A stretch of DNA of 37,936 nucleotides, taken from positions 1-37,936 of the forward strand of contig CALXAE010000003.1 of NCBI GenBank assembly GCA_944386205.1. Reading direction: 5' to 3'. The DNA comes from an uncultured Clostridia bacterium (GTDB taxonomy: Bacteria; Bacillota; Clostridia; TANB77; CAG-508). The notes beneath the pieces were generated by a model. It ran no database searches and was not told the origin of the DNA. It was given only the letters and a program-made list of their open reading frames with translations. The position numbers and the translations under genes were made by a program. Below, one piece after another: positions 1-7,996 of the stretch (position 1 is its first letter; each line of letters begins with the position of its first letter).

Positions 1-923
1 TTAAATTCAGAATTTTCAAATAGTTTTGTTACATCTTGAATAATCAATGGATTTCTTAAATCTGGTTTATCAATTCCGTATTTTTCCATGGCTTCTCTAT
101 ATGGAATTCTAACAAAAGGTCCTTTATCTACTTTCCAATCTGTAAATTTTTCAAATGTATATGGTACAACTTCTTCAATAACTTTAAAAACATCATCTTG
201 TGTTGCAAAACTCATTTCAAAATCCAATTGATAAAATTCTCCTGGCGCTCTATCTGCTCTTGGGTCTTCGTCTCTAAAACATGGTGCTATTTGATAATAT
301 TTGTTAAATCCACTAACCATTAGCAATTGTTTAAATTGTTGTGGTGCTTGTGGAAGTGCATAAAATTCTCCTGGATTTAATCTACTTGGAACTAAGTAAT
401 CTCTTGCACCTTCTGGAGAAGAATTTGCTAAAATTGGTGTTTGAATTTCTGTGAACCCAAGTTCATCCATTTTATCTCTAATTGTTTTTAAAATTTTAGA
501 ACGTAATAAAATATTATTGTGTAATTTTTCGTTTCTTAAATCTAAAAATCTATATTCTAATCTTAGGTCTTCTCTTACTTCTTGGTCTGTATTGATTTCA
601 AATGGAAGCACATTTTTACATTTTCCTAATACTTCTATTTTTTGTGCAACCACTTCTATATCTCCTGTTTTCATATGTGGATTTTTACTTGTTCTTTCCA
701 CAACTTCTCCCTCTATGTGGATACAACTTTCTGTATTTAATTCTTTTACAAATTTCTTTAATTCTTCATCATTTACAACAATTTGTGTAATTCCAAATTC
801 ATCTCTTAAATCAATAAAGGTCATTCCACCTAAGTCTCTTATTTTTTGAATCCATCCTGCAAGTTCAACATGTTCTTTTACATTTTTTATTGTTAGTTCT
901 CCACAAGTTTTTGTTCTATACAT
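1..923 (-). CDS. aspS: Aspartyl-tRNA synthetase, N-terminal 307 residues (runs off the left edge)
   Basis: Charges tRNA-Asp (or tRNA-Asp/Asn) with aspartate in the cytoplasm; class II aminoacyl-tRNA synthetase. The translation from the ATG at 921-923 begins [10 protein letters not shown], followed by an N-terminal OB-fold anticodon-binding domain (about residues 1-105, with [11 protein letters not shown] and FIDLRD). The catalytic domain then starts, with [10 protein letters not shown] as the class II motif 2. The frame is still open at base 1, so the C-terminal catalytic part and motif 3 lie outside the window. A GAAGGG stretch precedes the start. Upstream there is a TTGAAA/TATTAA-like promoter and only a short leader, so no T-box is visible. 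The discriminating residues for AspRS versus non-discriminating AspRS were not resolved. Confidence 0.97.
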   Translation of the reverse strand, partial: MYRTKTCGELTIKNVKEHVELAGWIQKIRDLGGMTFIDLRDEFGITQIVVNDEELKKFVKELNTESCIHIEGEVVERTSKNPHMKTGDIEVVAQKIEVLGKCKNVLPFEINTDQEVREDLRLEYRFLDLRNEKLHNNILLRSKILKTIRDKMDELGFTEIQTPILANSSPEGARDYLVPSRLNPGEFYALPQAPQQFKQLLMVSGFNKYYQIAPCFRDEDPRADRAPGEFYQLDFEMSFATQDDVFKVIEEVVPYTFEKFTDWKVDKGPFVRIPYREAMEKYGIDKPDLRNPLIIQDVTKLFENSEF

Positions 924-1013
924 TTTTATCTCATTCCCTTCTTTTACACGAATCCAGTTGAAAAATTGTTAGAATAATTGTTTTACAACTTTTTCCTATT
1001 TTTCGTCTTACTT

Positions 1014-1042
1014 ATATTACCATAATTTTCGCTATTTTTCAA
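1014..1042 (-). promoter_or_regulatory. Promoter of aspS
   Basis: On the minus strand a -35 TTGAAA (1037-1042) and a -10 TAATAT (1014-1019) are separated by exactly 17 bases, about 90 bases upstream of the aspS start. The leader is too short for a T-box. Confidence 0.6.
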
Positions 1043-1110
1043 TGGTTATCTATAAGAAAGTAGTAACTATTTTAAACTTCTATTTAGATTAAAGCAACAT
1101 TCTGGTATAG

Positions 1111-1143
1111 GAAAAAGGAAGCCAACAAATTGTCAGCTTCCTT
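1111..1143 (-). terminator. Intrinsic terminator overlapping the end of the HD-domain gene
   Basis: Arms AAGGAAGC (1115-1122) and GCTTCCTT (1136-1143) form an 8-bp stem, with a further ACAA/TTGT pairing in the loop. On the minus strand a T-run follows (complement of 1111-1117). The stop codon of the tandem HD gene (1133-1135) lies inside the hairpin. Confidence 0.75.
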
Positions 1144-2476
1144 GTGAGGTTAAACCAGTTTCAGCTTGTTTTTTCTTTTTGGTTACTGCTTCTATAATAT
1201 TACAAATCGATTGAATATGCTCTTGCATAATTTCTATCTGATTTGCATATTCAGGATAATGCATTAACCCATACCTACACATTGGCTCCATATAATTTTT
1301 AGTTTCCCCTATGTAGGCAATCATATCTTCCTCACTTGCACTCGCTAAAAAAGTACAAGTATGGACACGGTTTGAAAGTTTCTCTAAGAGGGCACTCACG
1401 TTTTTCTCAATTCCCTCATAGTACTCCGCCAATGGCTTATTTTTGTTAGAGACTAATTTTACGACATCAATCACTTTTCGATCAATACCATAATTTCTAA
1501 TCAATTCCTCACCATTTTCAGGTAAATAACATTTTTGAGGAATTTCATGGAGAAGTGCTGCTGCACATGCGCAATCATCCCGAATCCCAAGTGTCAGCAG
1601 ATATGAACACACTCTGAGCGGATGAATCACAAACGGATCTCCACTCGTTCTTTTCTGCCCCTGATGAAATTTCAGAGCTACAAACAATGCTTTATATGTG
1701 TTGGGCATTTCATTTGCACATGCGCCTTTGATATAATACACTGTTTTCATATACTCTTCAGTTTCATCTGTGATAACTTCTTGCATTCCTAAAATAGATG
1801 CAAAAGCTTCTATGCTTGAAACAATTATGTTTTCCAGAATTGTTATTGCATCTAAAAATTCTGGATACATAACTTTGCCTTTTGAACACAATGGATAATA
1901 GTACTTAATTGTTTCTAATATATATTTCTTCTTTCTTCCTTCATCAAATACTTCCATCGTGCTACAATTGTTTGCCCGGTCAGCAAGCTTAATCAATGTT
2001 GCTTTCCAGTTTTTTTGGATATTCCCGAAATATCTTTCTGGATCATAAACTGGACTCCAGAGCCATTTCTTGATTTTAGGCGGTTTGGTTAGTATCCATA
2101 CGATCTTCCAAACTTCTTCATCAAGATTATAGATTTCTACAAGTTCTCTTCCTCTATTAGGAAGTTGGCACTCTTCTATAACATCATGCAGTATTGCAAC
2201 AGCATACATGATATCACATTCATGCCGAATTTCAGATGCATCTTTTTCCGGATACCAGTCTTGTAAGCATTTTTCCAGGTTCAAACGAATTAAACTTTTG
2301 CATACCATGAGTGGATGAATGATATATGGTTCTCCTCCATCTCGATATTGTCCATCATGGTATCTGACAGCCAAAGCAAGTGCAATTAATGTATTCCGCA
2401 ATTTATACATCTTTGCATATCCTTTGATAAACTGATACTCTTTCTGCCATCTTTCTATTTTTCTACTGGTTTTCAT
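1133..2476 (-). CDS. Tandem HD-domain protein of the SpoT/MESH1 (ppGpp hydrolase) type
   Basis: Two RelA/SpoT-type HD domains in one 447-residue chain, with no synthetase, TGS or ACT domain. Copy 1 has H40, the DGQYRDGGEPYIIHP block (H54), the H97-D98 pair in LHDVIEE, and D166 in KLADR, so all expected metal ligands are present. Copy 2 has HQGQKRTSGDPFVIHP (H285), but the HD pair is H310-E311 and the late Asp is replaced (KLSNR, N369), so it is probably catalytically dead. A stand-alone hydrolase of this family would remove the 3'-pyrophosphate of ppGpp or a related nucleotide; the substrate here is inferred. The gene is monocistronic, with a consensus promoter and its own terminator. Its codon use looks more G+C-rich than its neighbours, which suggests acquisition. 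Confidence 0.8.
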   Translation of the reverse strand: MKTSRKIERWQKEYQFIKGYAKMYKLRNTLIALALAVRYHDGQYRDGGEPYIIHPLMVCKSLIRLNLEKCLQDWYPEKDASEIRHECDIMYAVAILHDVIEECQLPNRGRELVEIYNLDEEVWKIVWILTKPPKIKKWLWSPVYDPERYFGNIQKNWKATLIKLADRANNCSTMEVFDEGRKKKYILETIKYYYPLCSKGKVMYPEFLDAITILENIIVSSIEAFASILGMQEVITDETEEYMKTVYYIKGACANEMPNTYKALFVALKFHQGQKRTSGDPFVIHPLRVCSYLLTLGIRDDCACAAALLHEIPQKCYLPENGEELIRNYGIDRKVIDVVKLVSNKNKPLAEYYEGIEKNVSALLEKLSNRVHTCTFLASASEEDMIAYIGETKNYMEPMCRYGLMHYPEYANQIEIMQEHIQSICNIIEAVTKKKKQAETGLTSQGS

Positions 2477-2523
2477 TTTTTCAACCTCCCTTTTTTAAGA
2501 TAGGGTTTCCAAGTTCCGATAAT

Positions 2524-2552
2524 ATTATATACCATTTTCCAGATTATGTCAA
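2524..2552 (-). promoter_or_regulatory. Consensus sigma-A promoter of the tandem HD gene
   Basis: Minus-strand TTGACA (2547-2552), 17-base spacer, TATAAT (2524-2529): a perfect match to the housekeeping consensus. The short leader ends in a GGGAGG ribosome binding site that can pair with an upstream CCCT. Confidence 0.85.
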
Positions 2553-2557
2553 TCTCC

Positions 2558-3571
2558 TTATCTTTGTTCTAGACTTTCTCTTATTTCTCTATCTTCTCTA
2601 TACACTTTATGATAAGCCTCTTCTAATTCTCTTCTTCTAAAAGCAAAGTAATCTCTATATTTTTCTTTATATTTATCTGGTATTTCAAAATTTGTTTCTT
2701 TTTGGGCATCTAAGAAAGCTTGCTCTATATCTAATCTTTTAGTTAATTCTTCTACATATTTTTTAAACCATTCTTCATTTTCATATTGTCTCATAAAAGC
2801 ATCTAATGAAACTGTACTTCCATCATCTGTTTTTCTTATGTGAGTCCCTCTTTTTCCTATTTCACAGCAACAATCTAAATCATATATCGGTGCTATTCTA
2901 GCTGTTTTATCAAATTCATCTACTAGAAGTGCCCAATTATGGTTATTTTCATCTACTTGTTTAACAAATCGATTAAAAAAAGATTGCTTTATAAATTCTC
3001 TTCTAATTTGCTCTCTATTAGCATTTGTATAACCATTTAGCTCTAAATATCGCATTATATTATCTACCAACTGATTGATATTTAACTCGTTAATATCTGC
3101 TCCATTTTCTGCTAAAATATCTTCACCATGAATCAATTCTTCATCTTTGTCTTTAAAATCTTTCGTCACAATATATGTTTGTTCATATCCTTTTGTTTTC
3201 TTCTTAGTATCTTTTTTAGCTAGATAATAAATTGCTGATGATATTTGAAATTGTTTTGCAATCTGTGGTAATAAAATATTATTATATAGAGATTTATAAT
3301 AGTTTTCTAATGATAAATTTCTATAAATGTCTCCAAATGGTCTTTTGATTAATACCATTGTTTTTCCATCACTTAATAATCTCCATCCCATACAATTAGT
3401 ATATTGACTAACATCCTTATTAGATTTCAAAAATTTATTTTGTTCTAATCTAATATATCCATCTTCTGTCCAATTAAAATAATTTTCTTGTCCAGATATA
3501 TATTCGTCTATTTCGTTTTTTTGTAAATATTTTTCATATTCTGCTTTATCTAAAAAAAACATATCTTTCAC
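2558..3571 (-). CDS. HipA/CtkA-like protein kinase fold, stand-alone
   Basis: A 337-residue soluble protein. The C-terminal half carries the HipA-type signature: D207 with N212 in VDENNHNWALL (catalytic loop, like the family's D-x-H-x-x-N), then APIYDLD with D231 (the Mg-binding Asp equivalent of LAPxYD). K76 in VLIKRP is a plausible ATP-contacting lysine. Length and layout resemble the single-gene CtkA-type kinases more than the 440-residue HipA toxin. No HipB-like helix-turn-helix partner is adjacent, so a classic HipBA toxin-antitoxin pair is not supported. The gene is divergent from the HD-GYP gene and ends just before the promoter of the tandem HD gene. The family call is moderate; the substrate is unknown. 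Confidence 0.6.
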   Translation of the reverse strand: MKDMFFLDKAEYEKYLQKNEIDEYISGQENYFNWTEDGYIRLEQNKFLKSNKDVSQYTNCMGWRLLSDGKTMVLIKRPFGDIYRNLSLENYYKSLYNNILLPQIAKQFQISSAIYYLAKKDTKKKTKGYEQTYIVTKDFKDKDEELIHGEDILAENGADINELNINQLVDNIMRYLELNGYTNANREQIRREFIKQSFFNRFVKQVDENNHNWALLVDEFDKTARIAPIYDLDCCCEIGKRGTHIRKTDDGSTVSLDAFMRQYENEEWFKKYVEELTKRLDIEQAFLDAQKETNFEIPDKYKEKYRDYFAFRRRELEEAYHKVYREDREIRESLEQR

Positions 3572-3624
3572 CTCTCTTTTATTTAATCATATTTTTTTTC
3601 ATATTACAATAATTCATATTTTTA

Positions 3625-3653
3625 TTGCAGTTTTTTTTATTTAATGGTATGAT
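3625..3653 (+). promoter_or_regulatory. Promoter of the HD-GYP gene
   Basis: TTGCAG (3625-3630), 17-base spacer, TATGAT (3648-3653), followed 23 bases later by the start codon with an AGGAGTGG ribosome binding site. Confidence 0.65.
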
Positions 3654-3676
3654 AGTTTTGATAGGAGTGGATGTAA

Positions 3677-4624
3677 ATGAAACAACCAGAATTTGATTTT
3701 TATGATAAAACTAGTTTAAAATCATATAACTTGGATAAAAGTATGAGATATCAATTAAATATGTTAGATACATTAGATGTTTTTACAAGAAAACATTCTG
3801 AAAACGTAGCAGCTTTAACATGTAGACTTTGTGAATATTTACATTGTAACAAGGGATTTACAGAATATTGTACAATTTGTGCTTATCTACATGATATTGG
3901 AAAATTATTCATACCACCATCAGTTCTCCAAAAACCTGCCAAACTAACTGATGAGGAATTTGAAGTTATGAAAAAGCATACAACTTTAGGTTATGAAATG
4001 TGTATGAAAGATTTAAAATTAAGACCTTATGCTGCTGGTCCTTTATATCATCATGAAGCTTTAAATGGAACCGGTTATCCTCAAGGACTAACCAAAAAAG
4101 ATATTCCTTATGAAGGGCAAATCATCAGAGTTGCTGATGAATATGATGCAATTGTAAGTAAAAGACAATATAAATCTCATGTTGGTATATCTGATACATT
4201 AAAAATTTTAATAGATGAAACAAAACCTTCTGTTACACCTGATTACTCTGGAACATTAAACCAACTTGCAGAAGAAGCAAAGTTAGGAAAAAGTAATCCT
4301 GTAATTGTTCGTACTTTATTTAAAGTTGTTATTGACGATATTGGCTATGAAATCACTTGTACACAAGGATATTTAGATACTCTAACACAAGATATCAAAC
4401 GTTTGAAACAAATGCAAAAATATAAGGAAAAAATGGAAAAAGCAAAAACGGAAAAAAATAGAAATTATTATTCAGAGGGTATTCGAGTATTAGCAAAACA
4501 AGGAGAAACTGCTGAAAATTTAGAACAAGTATATCAAGAGTATATTGAGGCCTATAACACCAGAAAAGCTATTGTTGATAATTTATATAAAGAAATTAAA
4601 ATTATAAAAAAATTACATGTTTAA
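3677..4624 (+). CDS. HD-GYP domain phosphodiesterase
   Basis: A 315-residue cytoplasmic protein with a complete HD-GYP core: H40, H72-D73-x-x-K76 (LHDIGK), H101, H125-H126-E127, the G131-T-G-Y-P135 loop, and D154/D157 in VADEYD. HD-GYP proteins hydrolyse cyclic di-GMP, and some act on other cyclic dinucleotides. There is no receiver or membrane domain. The last third (about 230-315) is charged and helical, probably a coiled coil. The gene stands alone with its own promoter and a strong terminator, convergent with mazF. Confidence 0.88.
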   Translation: MKQPEFDFYDKTSLKSYNLDKSMRYQLNMLDTLDVFTRKHSENVAALTCRLCEYLHCNKGFTEYCTICAYLHDIGKLFIPPSVLQKPAKLTDEEFEVMKKHTTLGYEMCMKDLKLRPYAAGPLYHHEALNGTGYPQGLTKKDIPYEGQIIRVADEYDAIVSKRQYKSHVGISDTLKILIDETKPSVTPDYSGTLNQLAEEAKLGKSNPVIVRTLFKVVIDDIGYEITCTQGYLDTLTQDIKRLKQMQKYKEKMEKAKTEKNRNYYSEGIRVLAKQGETAENLEQVYQEYIEAYNTRKAIVDNLYKEIKIIKKLHV

Positions 4625-4654
4625 AAAGCTTTGCTTGTAATAGCAAAGCTTTTT
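4623..4654. terminator. Bidirectional terminator between the HD-GYP gene and mazF
   Basis: A perfect 13-bp inverted repeat: AAAAAGCTTTGCT (4623-4635) and AGCAAAGCTTTTT (4642-4654), with A-run and T-run ends, so it can stop transcription from both sides. The mazF stop codon overlaps the right arm. Confidence 0.85.
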
Positions 4655-5003
4655 ATTCTTCTAGCCCAAAACTAACACCTAATGCATTATTAACTTGATT
4701 AATTATCTTTTCATCATCTATATGCCCTATCTTTTCTTTTAATCTACTTTTATCAATCGTTCTTATTTGTTCTGTTAAAACAACAGAATTATTTTTTAGT
4801 CCACAACTTTCTGAGTCAATTTCTATATGTGTTGGTAATTTATTTTTTCCTGTTTGTGAAGTAATCGCTGCTGCAATAACAGTAGGGCTATATTTATTTC
4901 CTAAATCATTTTGTATGATGAGTACTGGTCTAATTCCTCCTTGTTCAGAACCTACTACTGGGCTTAAATCTGCATAAAACATATCTCCTCTTTTTATTAT
5001 CAT
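4653..5003 (-). CDS. mazF: MazF/PemK-family mRNA interferase (EndoA-like)
   Basis: A 116-residue toxin of the MazF/PemK family that cleaves single-stranded RNA at short sequence sites. The motifs [20 protein letters not shown] and RPVLIIQND are near-identical in pattern to Bacillus EndoA/NdoA, and AAAITSQ and [10 protein letters not shown] follow. I start it at the ATG at 5001-5003, because a GGAAGTG ribosome binding site lies 6 bases upstream; the frame also has a TTG at 5016-5018. No MazE/EndoAI antitoxin gene is next to it: the upstream neighbour is a membrane-anchored protein. In Bacillus and clostridia the usual partner lies directly upstream, so this toxin looks orphaned here. Confidence 0.93.
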   Translation of the reverse strand: MIIKRGDMFYADLSPVVGSEQGGIRPVLIIQNDLGNKYSPTVIAAAITSQTGKNKLPTHIEIDSESCGLKNNSVVLTEQIRTIDKSRLKEKIGHIDDEKIINQVNNALGVSFGLEE

Positions 5004-5075
5004 TTTTTTCACTTCCAATATTGTTATATTATCAAGTATGTGTTTTATTTTAAATATTAGTTATGCAAAGCCTCA

Positions 5076-5690
5076 TTATTGAAACTTTACTTCTCTATAT
5101 AATATGTAAATTGACGTTTTTTTGCTATTATCTTTTATTTCCATTTTTATGGGATTTCCTGTATCTTTACTAATATATAATGTTCTATATTTTGTATATG
5201 GATTGTCTGCATTTTCCACATTTAAAATAATTTCGCCATTTTTTTCTTCATATTCTTGTTTTCCATTTTGTTTATACAATTCTATAAATGTACTTAAATC
5301 CATGCAATTATCTGTTACGTAGGCATAGTCATTATATATTTTTGTTAGATTTAATTTACTATTTTCAAGTTTTAATTCATTTTCGTTTTTGATAATTTTT
5401 ATACCTTGTATATTTTCAGGTTCTAAAATTTCTTGTTCTGACGTTTCTTCCTGTATGTATGTTTGTTTTATAACATATCTATTGGTATTTTTATTACTAT
5501 TAACTTCTACTTCAATCACAGTTTCATATGAACTAATATTTAAAATATTTTCAATAATTTCTTGACTACTACTATTATTTCCAATTTTTATTTTTTTACT
5601 CTTATTGATATAAAAAAAAGCAAATAAAATTAGAAGCAATAAAAAAATACTACATATACAAATGATTTTTAAATTTTTTTTCTTATTCAA
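5076..5690 (-). CDS. Membrane-anchored LolA/GerS-like protein
   Basis: A 204-residue protein with one N-terminal transmembrane segment (about residues 7-27) and an extracytoplasmic domain rich in beta-strand-like repeats (YETVIEVEVNSN, YTKYRTLYISKDTGNPIKMEI). The closing pattern is typical of LolA-fold lipoproteins such as clostridial GerS, but no lipobox cysteine follows the hydrophobic segment. From general knowledge, clostridial gerS lies near alr and mazEF, so its position beside mazF supports a GerS-like identity; alr and mazE are missing here. The start is the TTG at 5688-5690, because AGGAGG (complement of 5697-5702) sits 6-7 bases upstream. That ribosome binding site lies inside the terminator of the preceding gene. 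The family assignment is tentative. Confidence 0.6.
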   Translation of the reverse strand: MNKKKNLKIICICSIFLLLLILFAFFYINKSKKIKIGNNSSSQEIIENILNISSYETVIEVEVNSNKNTNRYVIKQTYIQEETSEQEILEPENIQGIKIIKNENELKLENSKLNLTKIYNDYAYVTDNCMDLSTFIELYKQNGKQEYEEKNGEIILNVENADNPYTKYRTLYISKDTGNPIKMEIKDNSKKTSIYILYREVKFQ

Positions 5691-5691
5691 A

Positions 5692-5747
5692 AAAAGCCTC
5701 CTAATACAATTGTTGATACATTGTATTCTAAAGGCTTTTAAAATATG
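5692..5747 (-). terminator. Terminator of dusB, carrying the ribosome binding site of the next gene
   Basis: AAAAGCCT plus ATACAAT on the left pair with ATTGTAT plus AGGCTTTT on the right around a TGTTGATAC loop. On the minus strand a T-run follows. The AGGAGG of the TTG-started downstream gene is in the descending arm. Confidence 0.7.
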
Positions 5748-6702
5748 CTTCTATTTTATTTACTAATTCTGTTTTGGTTTCTATTTGATTTATCGAATTT
5801 CTAAATTCACTTGAATTTTTTAAATTTTTTGTATACCATGCAATATGTTTTCTAAGTTCTTTAACTGCAATTTCTCCCTTTTCTTCTACTGCCAAATCAA
5901 TTTGTTTTTTGATTACTTCTAATTTTTCAGCATTTGATGGTTCTTCCATTTGTTTACCAATTTCCAAATATTCAATAATTTCTTTAAATATCCAAGGTCT
6001 TCCAAAGGTTCCTCTTCCTATCATAATCCCATCTACGCCAGTATATTGAAACATCTCTTCAGCAGATTTTCCGTCTACTACATCTCCATTTCCAATAACA
6101 GGAATGTTTACGCTTTCTTTTACTTTTTTTATAATATCCCAATCTGCTTTTCCTGTATAAAATTCACTTCTTGTTCTTCCATGAACTGTGATAGCCGAAA
6201 TACCTACTTTTTCTGCTATCTTAGCAACTTCAACAGCTACGATATTTTCTTTGTCCCAGCCTTTTCTGATTTTTAAAGTTACTGGCACTTGAGAATTCTT
6301 AATTACTGCTTTCATGATATTTTCTGCTTTTTCCAAATCTAGCAAAAGCTTGCTACCATCTCCATTTTTAACCACTTTAGGTGCTGGACATCCCATATTA
6401 ATATCCACAATATCTGCTATCTTGCTCACATGACTTGTAGCATATGCCATACTTTCTTCATCACTACCAAAAATTTGCATACTAATTGGTCTTTTTTCTC
6501 CATCAGTATTTAGCAAGCGTTTTGTCTTTTCATCATTATGAAACATTGCTCTGGCACTCGCCATTTCTGTACAAACCATCCCTGCACCATAATCTTTACA
6601 TACAATTCGAAAAGGCTTATTTGTAACCCCTGCCATTGGTGCTAATATTAAATTATTTTCTAACTCTACATCTCCAATTTTTAGTTTTTTAATAAACCCC
6701 AT
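5728..6702 (-). CDS. dusB: tRNA-dihydrouridine synthase
   Basis: FMN-dependent enzyme that reduces uridine to dihydrouridine in the D-loop of tRNAs. The 324-residue TIM-barrel protein shows APMAGVTNKPFR at residues 21-32, the catalytic cysteine C105 in INMGCPAPKV, KIRKGWD, the VHGRTR block, and the phosphate-binding GNGD and GIMIGRGTFGRPW motifs. The length is normal for the family. The start ATG (6700-6702) has an AGGAGA ribosome binding site. It follows rodA on the same strand with a gap of about 65 bases and ends in a strong terminator. Confidence 0.96.
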   Translation of the reverse strand: MGFIKKLKIGDVELENNLILAPMAGVTNKPFRIVCKDYGAGMVCTEMASARAMFHNDEKTKRLLNTDGEKRPISMQIFGSDEESMAYATSHVSKIADIVDINMGCPAPKVVKNGDGSKLLLDLEKAENIMKAVIKNSQVPVTLKIRKGWDKENIVAVEVAKIAEKVGISAITVHGRTRSEFYTGKADWDIIKKVKESVNIPVIGNGDVVDGKSAEEMFQYTGVDGIMIGRGTFGRPWIFKEIIEYLEIGKQMEEPSNAEKLEVIKKQIDLAVEEKGEIAVKELRKHIAWYTKNLKNSSEFRNSINQIETKTELVNKIEAYFKSL

Positions 6703-6767
6703 TTTCTCTCCTTCTTATGAATTGTAGTATTATGACAAATCTCGCTTCTTTAAATAATCTTTTCCTA

Positions 6768-7874
6768 TTATTGTACAAAGATAGTTTTTTGCCTCTTACC
6801 ACTAATATTTAGCAAGATTCCAATAAATATAAAGTTGGTAATTAGAGAACTTCCCCCATAACTAACAAATGGAAGTGGCACACCAGTTATTGGTAACAAT
6901 CCCATAACCATTCCAATATTTTCTAAAACGTGGAATAAAAACACACCTGTAATTCCCATAGCTATCAAAGAACCTGCTTTATCTTTTGCTGTTTTGGCAA
7001 TATAGATACATTTGGTTATTAAATAGACATATAACAAAATGATACCACCTGCTACAATAAAGCCCATTTCCTCTCCGATAACAGAATAGATAAAGTCAGT
7101 GGTTTTTGGATATAAAAATCCTAATTGTGTTTGGTTTCCTTTTAATAAGCCCATTCCTGTTAATCCACCAGAACCAATCGCAATTTTTGACTGGATAATA
7201 TTATATCCTGCCCCTCTTGGGTCTGACTCTGGATTTAAAAATACATCTATTCTAGATTTAGCATGTTCTGGTAAAACAAAATTATATAATAATGGAACTG
7301 CAATCACAATTAATAAAATCGTTCCTATAATGTATTTTTTGTCTAAGCCTGCTGAAAATAGCATAAGTGCCATTGCTACTATATATGCCAATGCTGTTCC
7401 ATAATCTGGTTGCATAACAATTAATAACACTGGTAATCCAACAACTGCTAATGCTATTAGTAATCTCGTTACTCTATTAATTTCATCTTGTCCTTTACGC
7501 TGTATTTTGATAATCGTATATGTTAAAAATAATATAACAAATATTTTATCAAATTCTCCTGGCTGAAATGAAAATCCAGCAATATTAAACCAACTTGATG
7601 CTCCATTAATAGGAGATGTAAATAATACACCTATTAATAATACAATAAAGATACCATATAATACCGGAGATGCCTTCAATAATAAGTTATAATCTATAAA
7701 CATTACAACTACCATTGCAATAATACTCACAACAAACCATATAATTTGTTTAGTAAATTCTTCATATTCTGTTTCTTGTGTGGCAGAAAATAATGCAACT
7801 ATTCCGATAACACATAGAATAATTGCAGTAATTAAAATTCCCCACTCCATATTTTTTAATTCTCTTTTTCTCAT
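6768..7874 (-). CDS. rodA: SEDS-family peptidoglycan polymerase, RodA type
   Basis: Integral membrane glycosyltransferase that polymerises lipid II in the elongasome. The 368-residue protein has about ten hydrophobic segments. SEDS hallmarks include FQPGEFDKI (normally QPSEFxKI), the large loop with GSGGLTGMGLLKGNQTQLGFLYPK and TDFIYSVIGEEMGF, and GVPLPFVSYGGSS near the C-terminus. The short N-terminus and direct linkage to minDE favour RodA over FtsW. It is the gene after minE on the same strand. The QPGEF variant of the usual QPSEF is mildly unusual. Confidence 0.9.
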   Translation of the reverse strand: MRKRELKNMEWGILITAIILCVIGIVALFSATQETEYEEFTKQIIWFVVSIIAMVVVMFIDYNLLLKASPVLYGIFIVLLIGVLFTSPINGASSWFNIAGFSFQPGEFDKIFVILFLTYTIIKIQRKGQDEINRVTRLLIALAVVGLPVLLIVMQPDYGTALAYIVAMALMLFSAGLDKKYIIGTILLIVIAVPLLYNFVLPEHAKSRIDVFLNPESDPRGAGYNIIQSKIAIGSGGLTGMGLLKGNQTQLGFLYPKTTDFIYSVIGEEMGFIVAGGIILLYVYLITKCIYIAKTAKDKAGSLIAMGITGVFLFHVLENIGMVMGLLPITGVPLPFVSYGGSSLITNFIFIGILLNISGKRQKTIFVQ

Positions 7875-7996
7875 TAAATCACTCTTTTTCTATTATTTTG
7901 TATAATAAACTTTTTAGTTTTTATATACTTATAGTAAAAATAAATACAACATAGTGTCTTAAAAAAAGCCACTTTAAGTTTCGTACTATTTTTGAT

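Noticed and set aside
924-1042. T-box leader upstream of aspS.
   Set aside because: The promoter is only about 90 bases from the start; there is no room for a T-box and no T-box sequence was seen.
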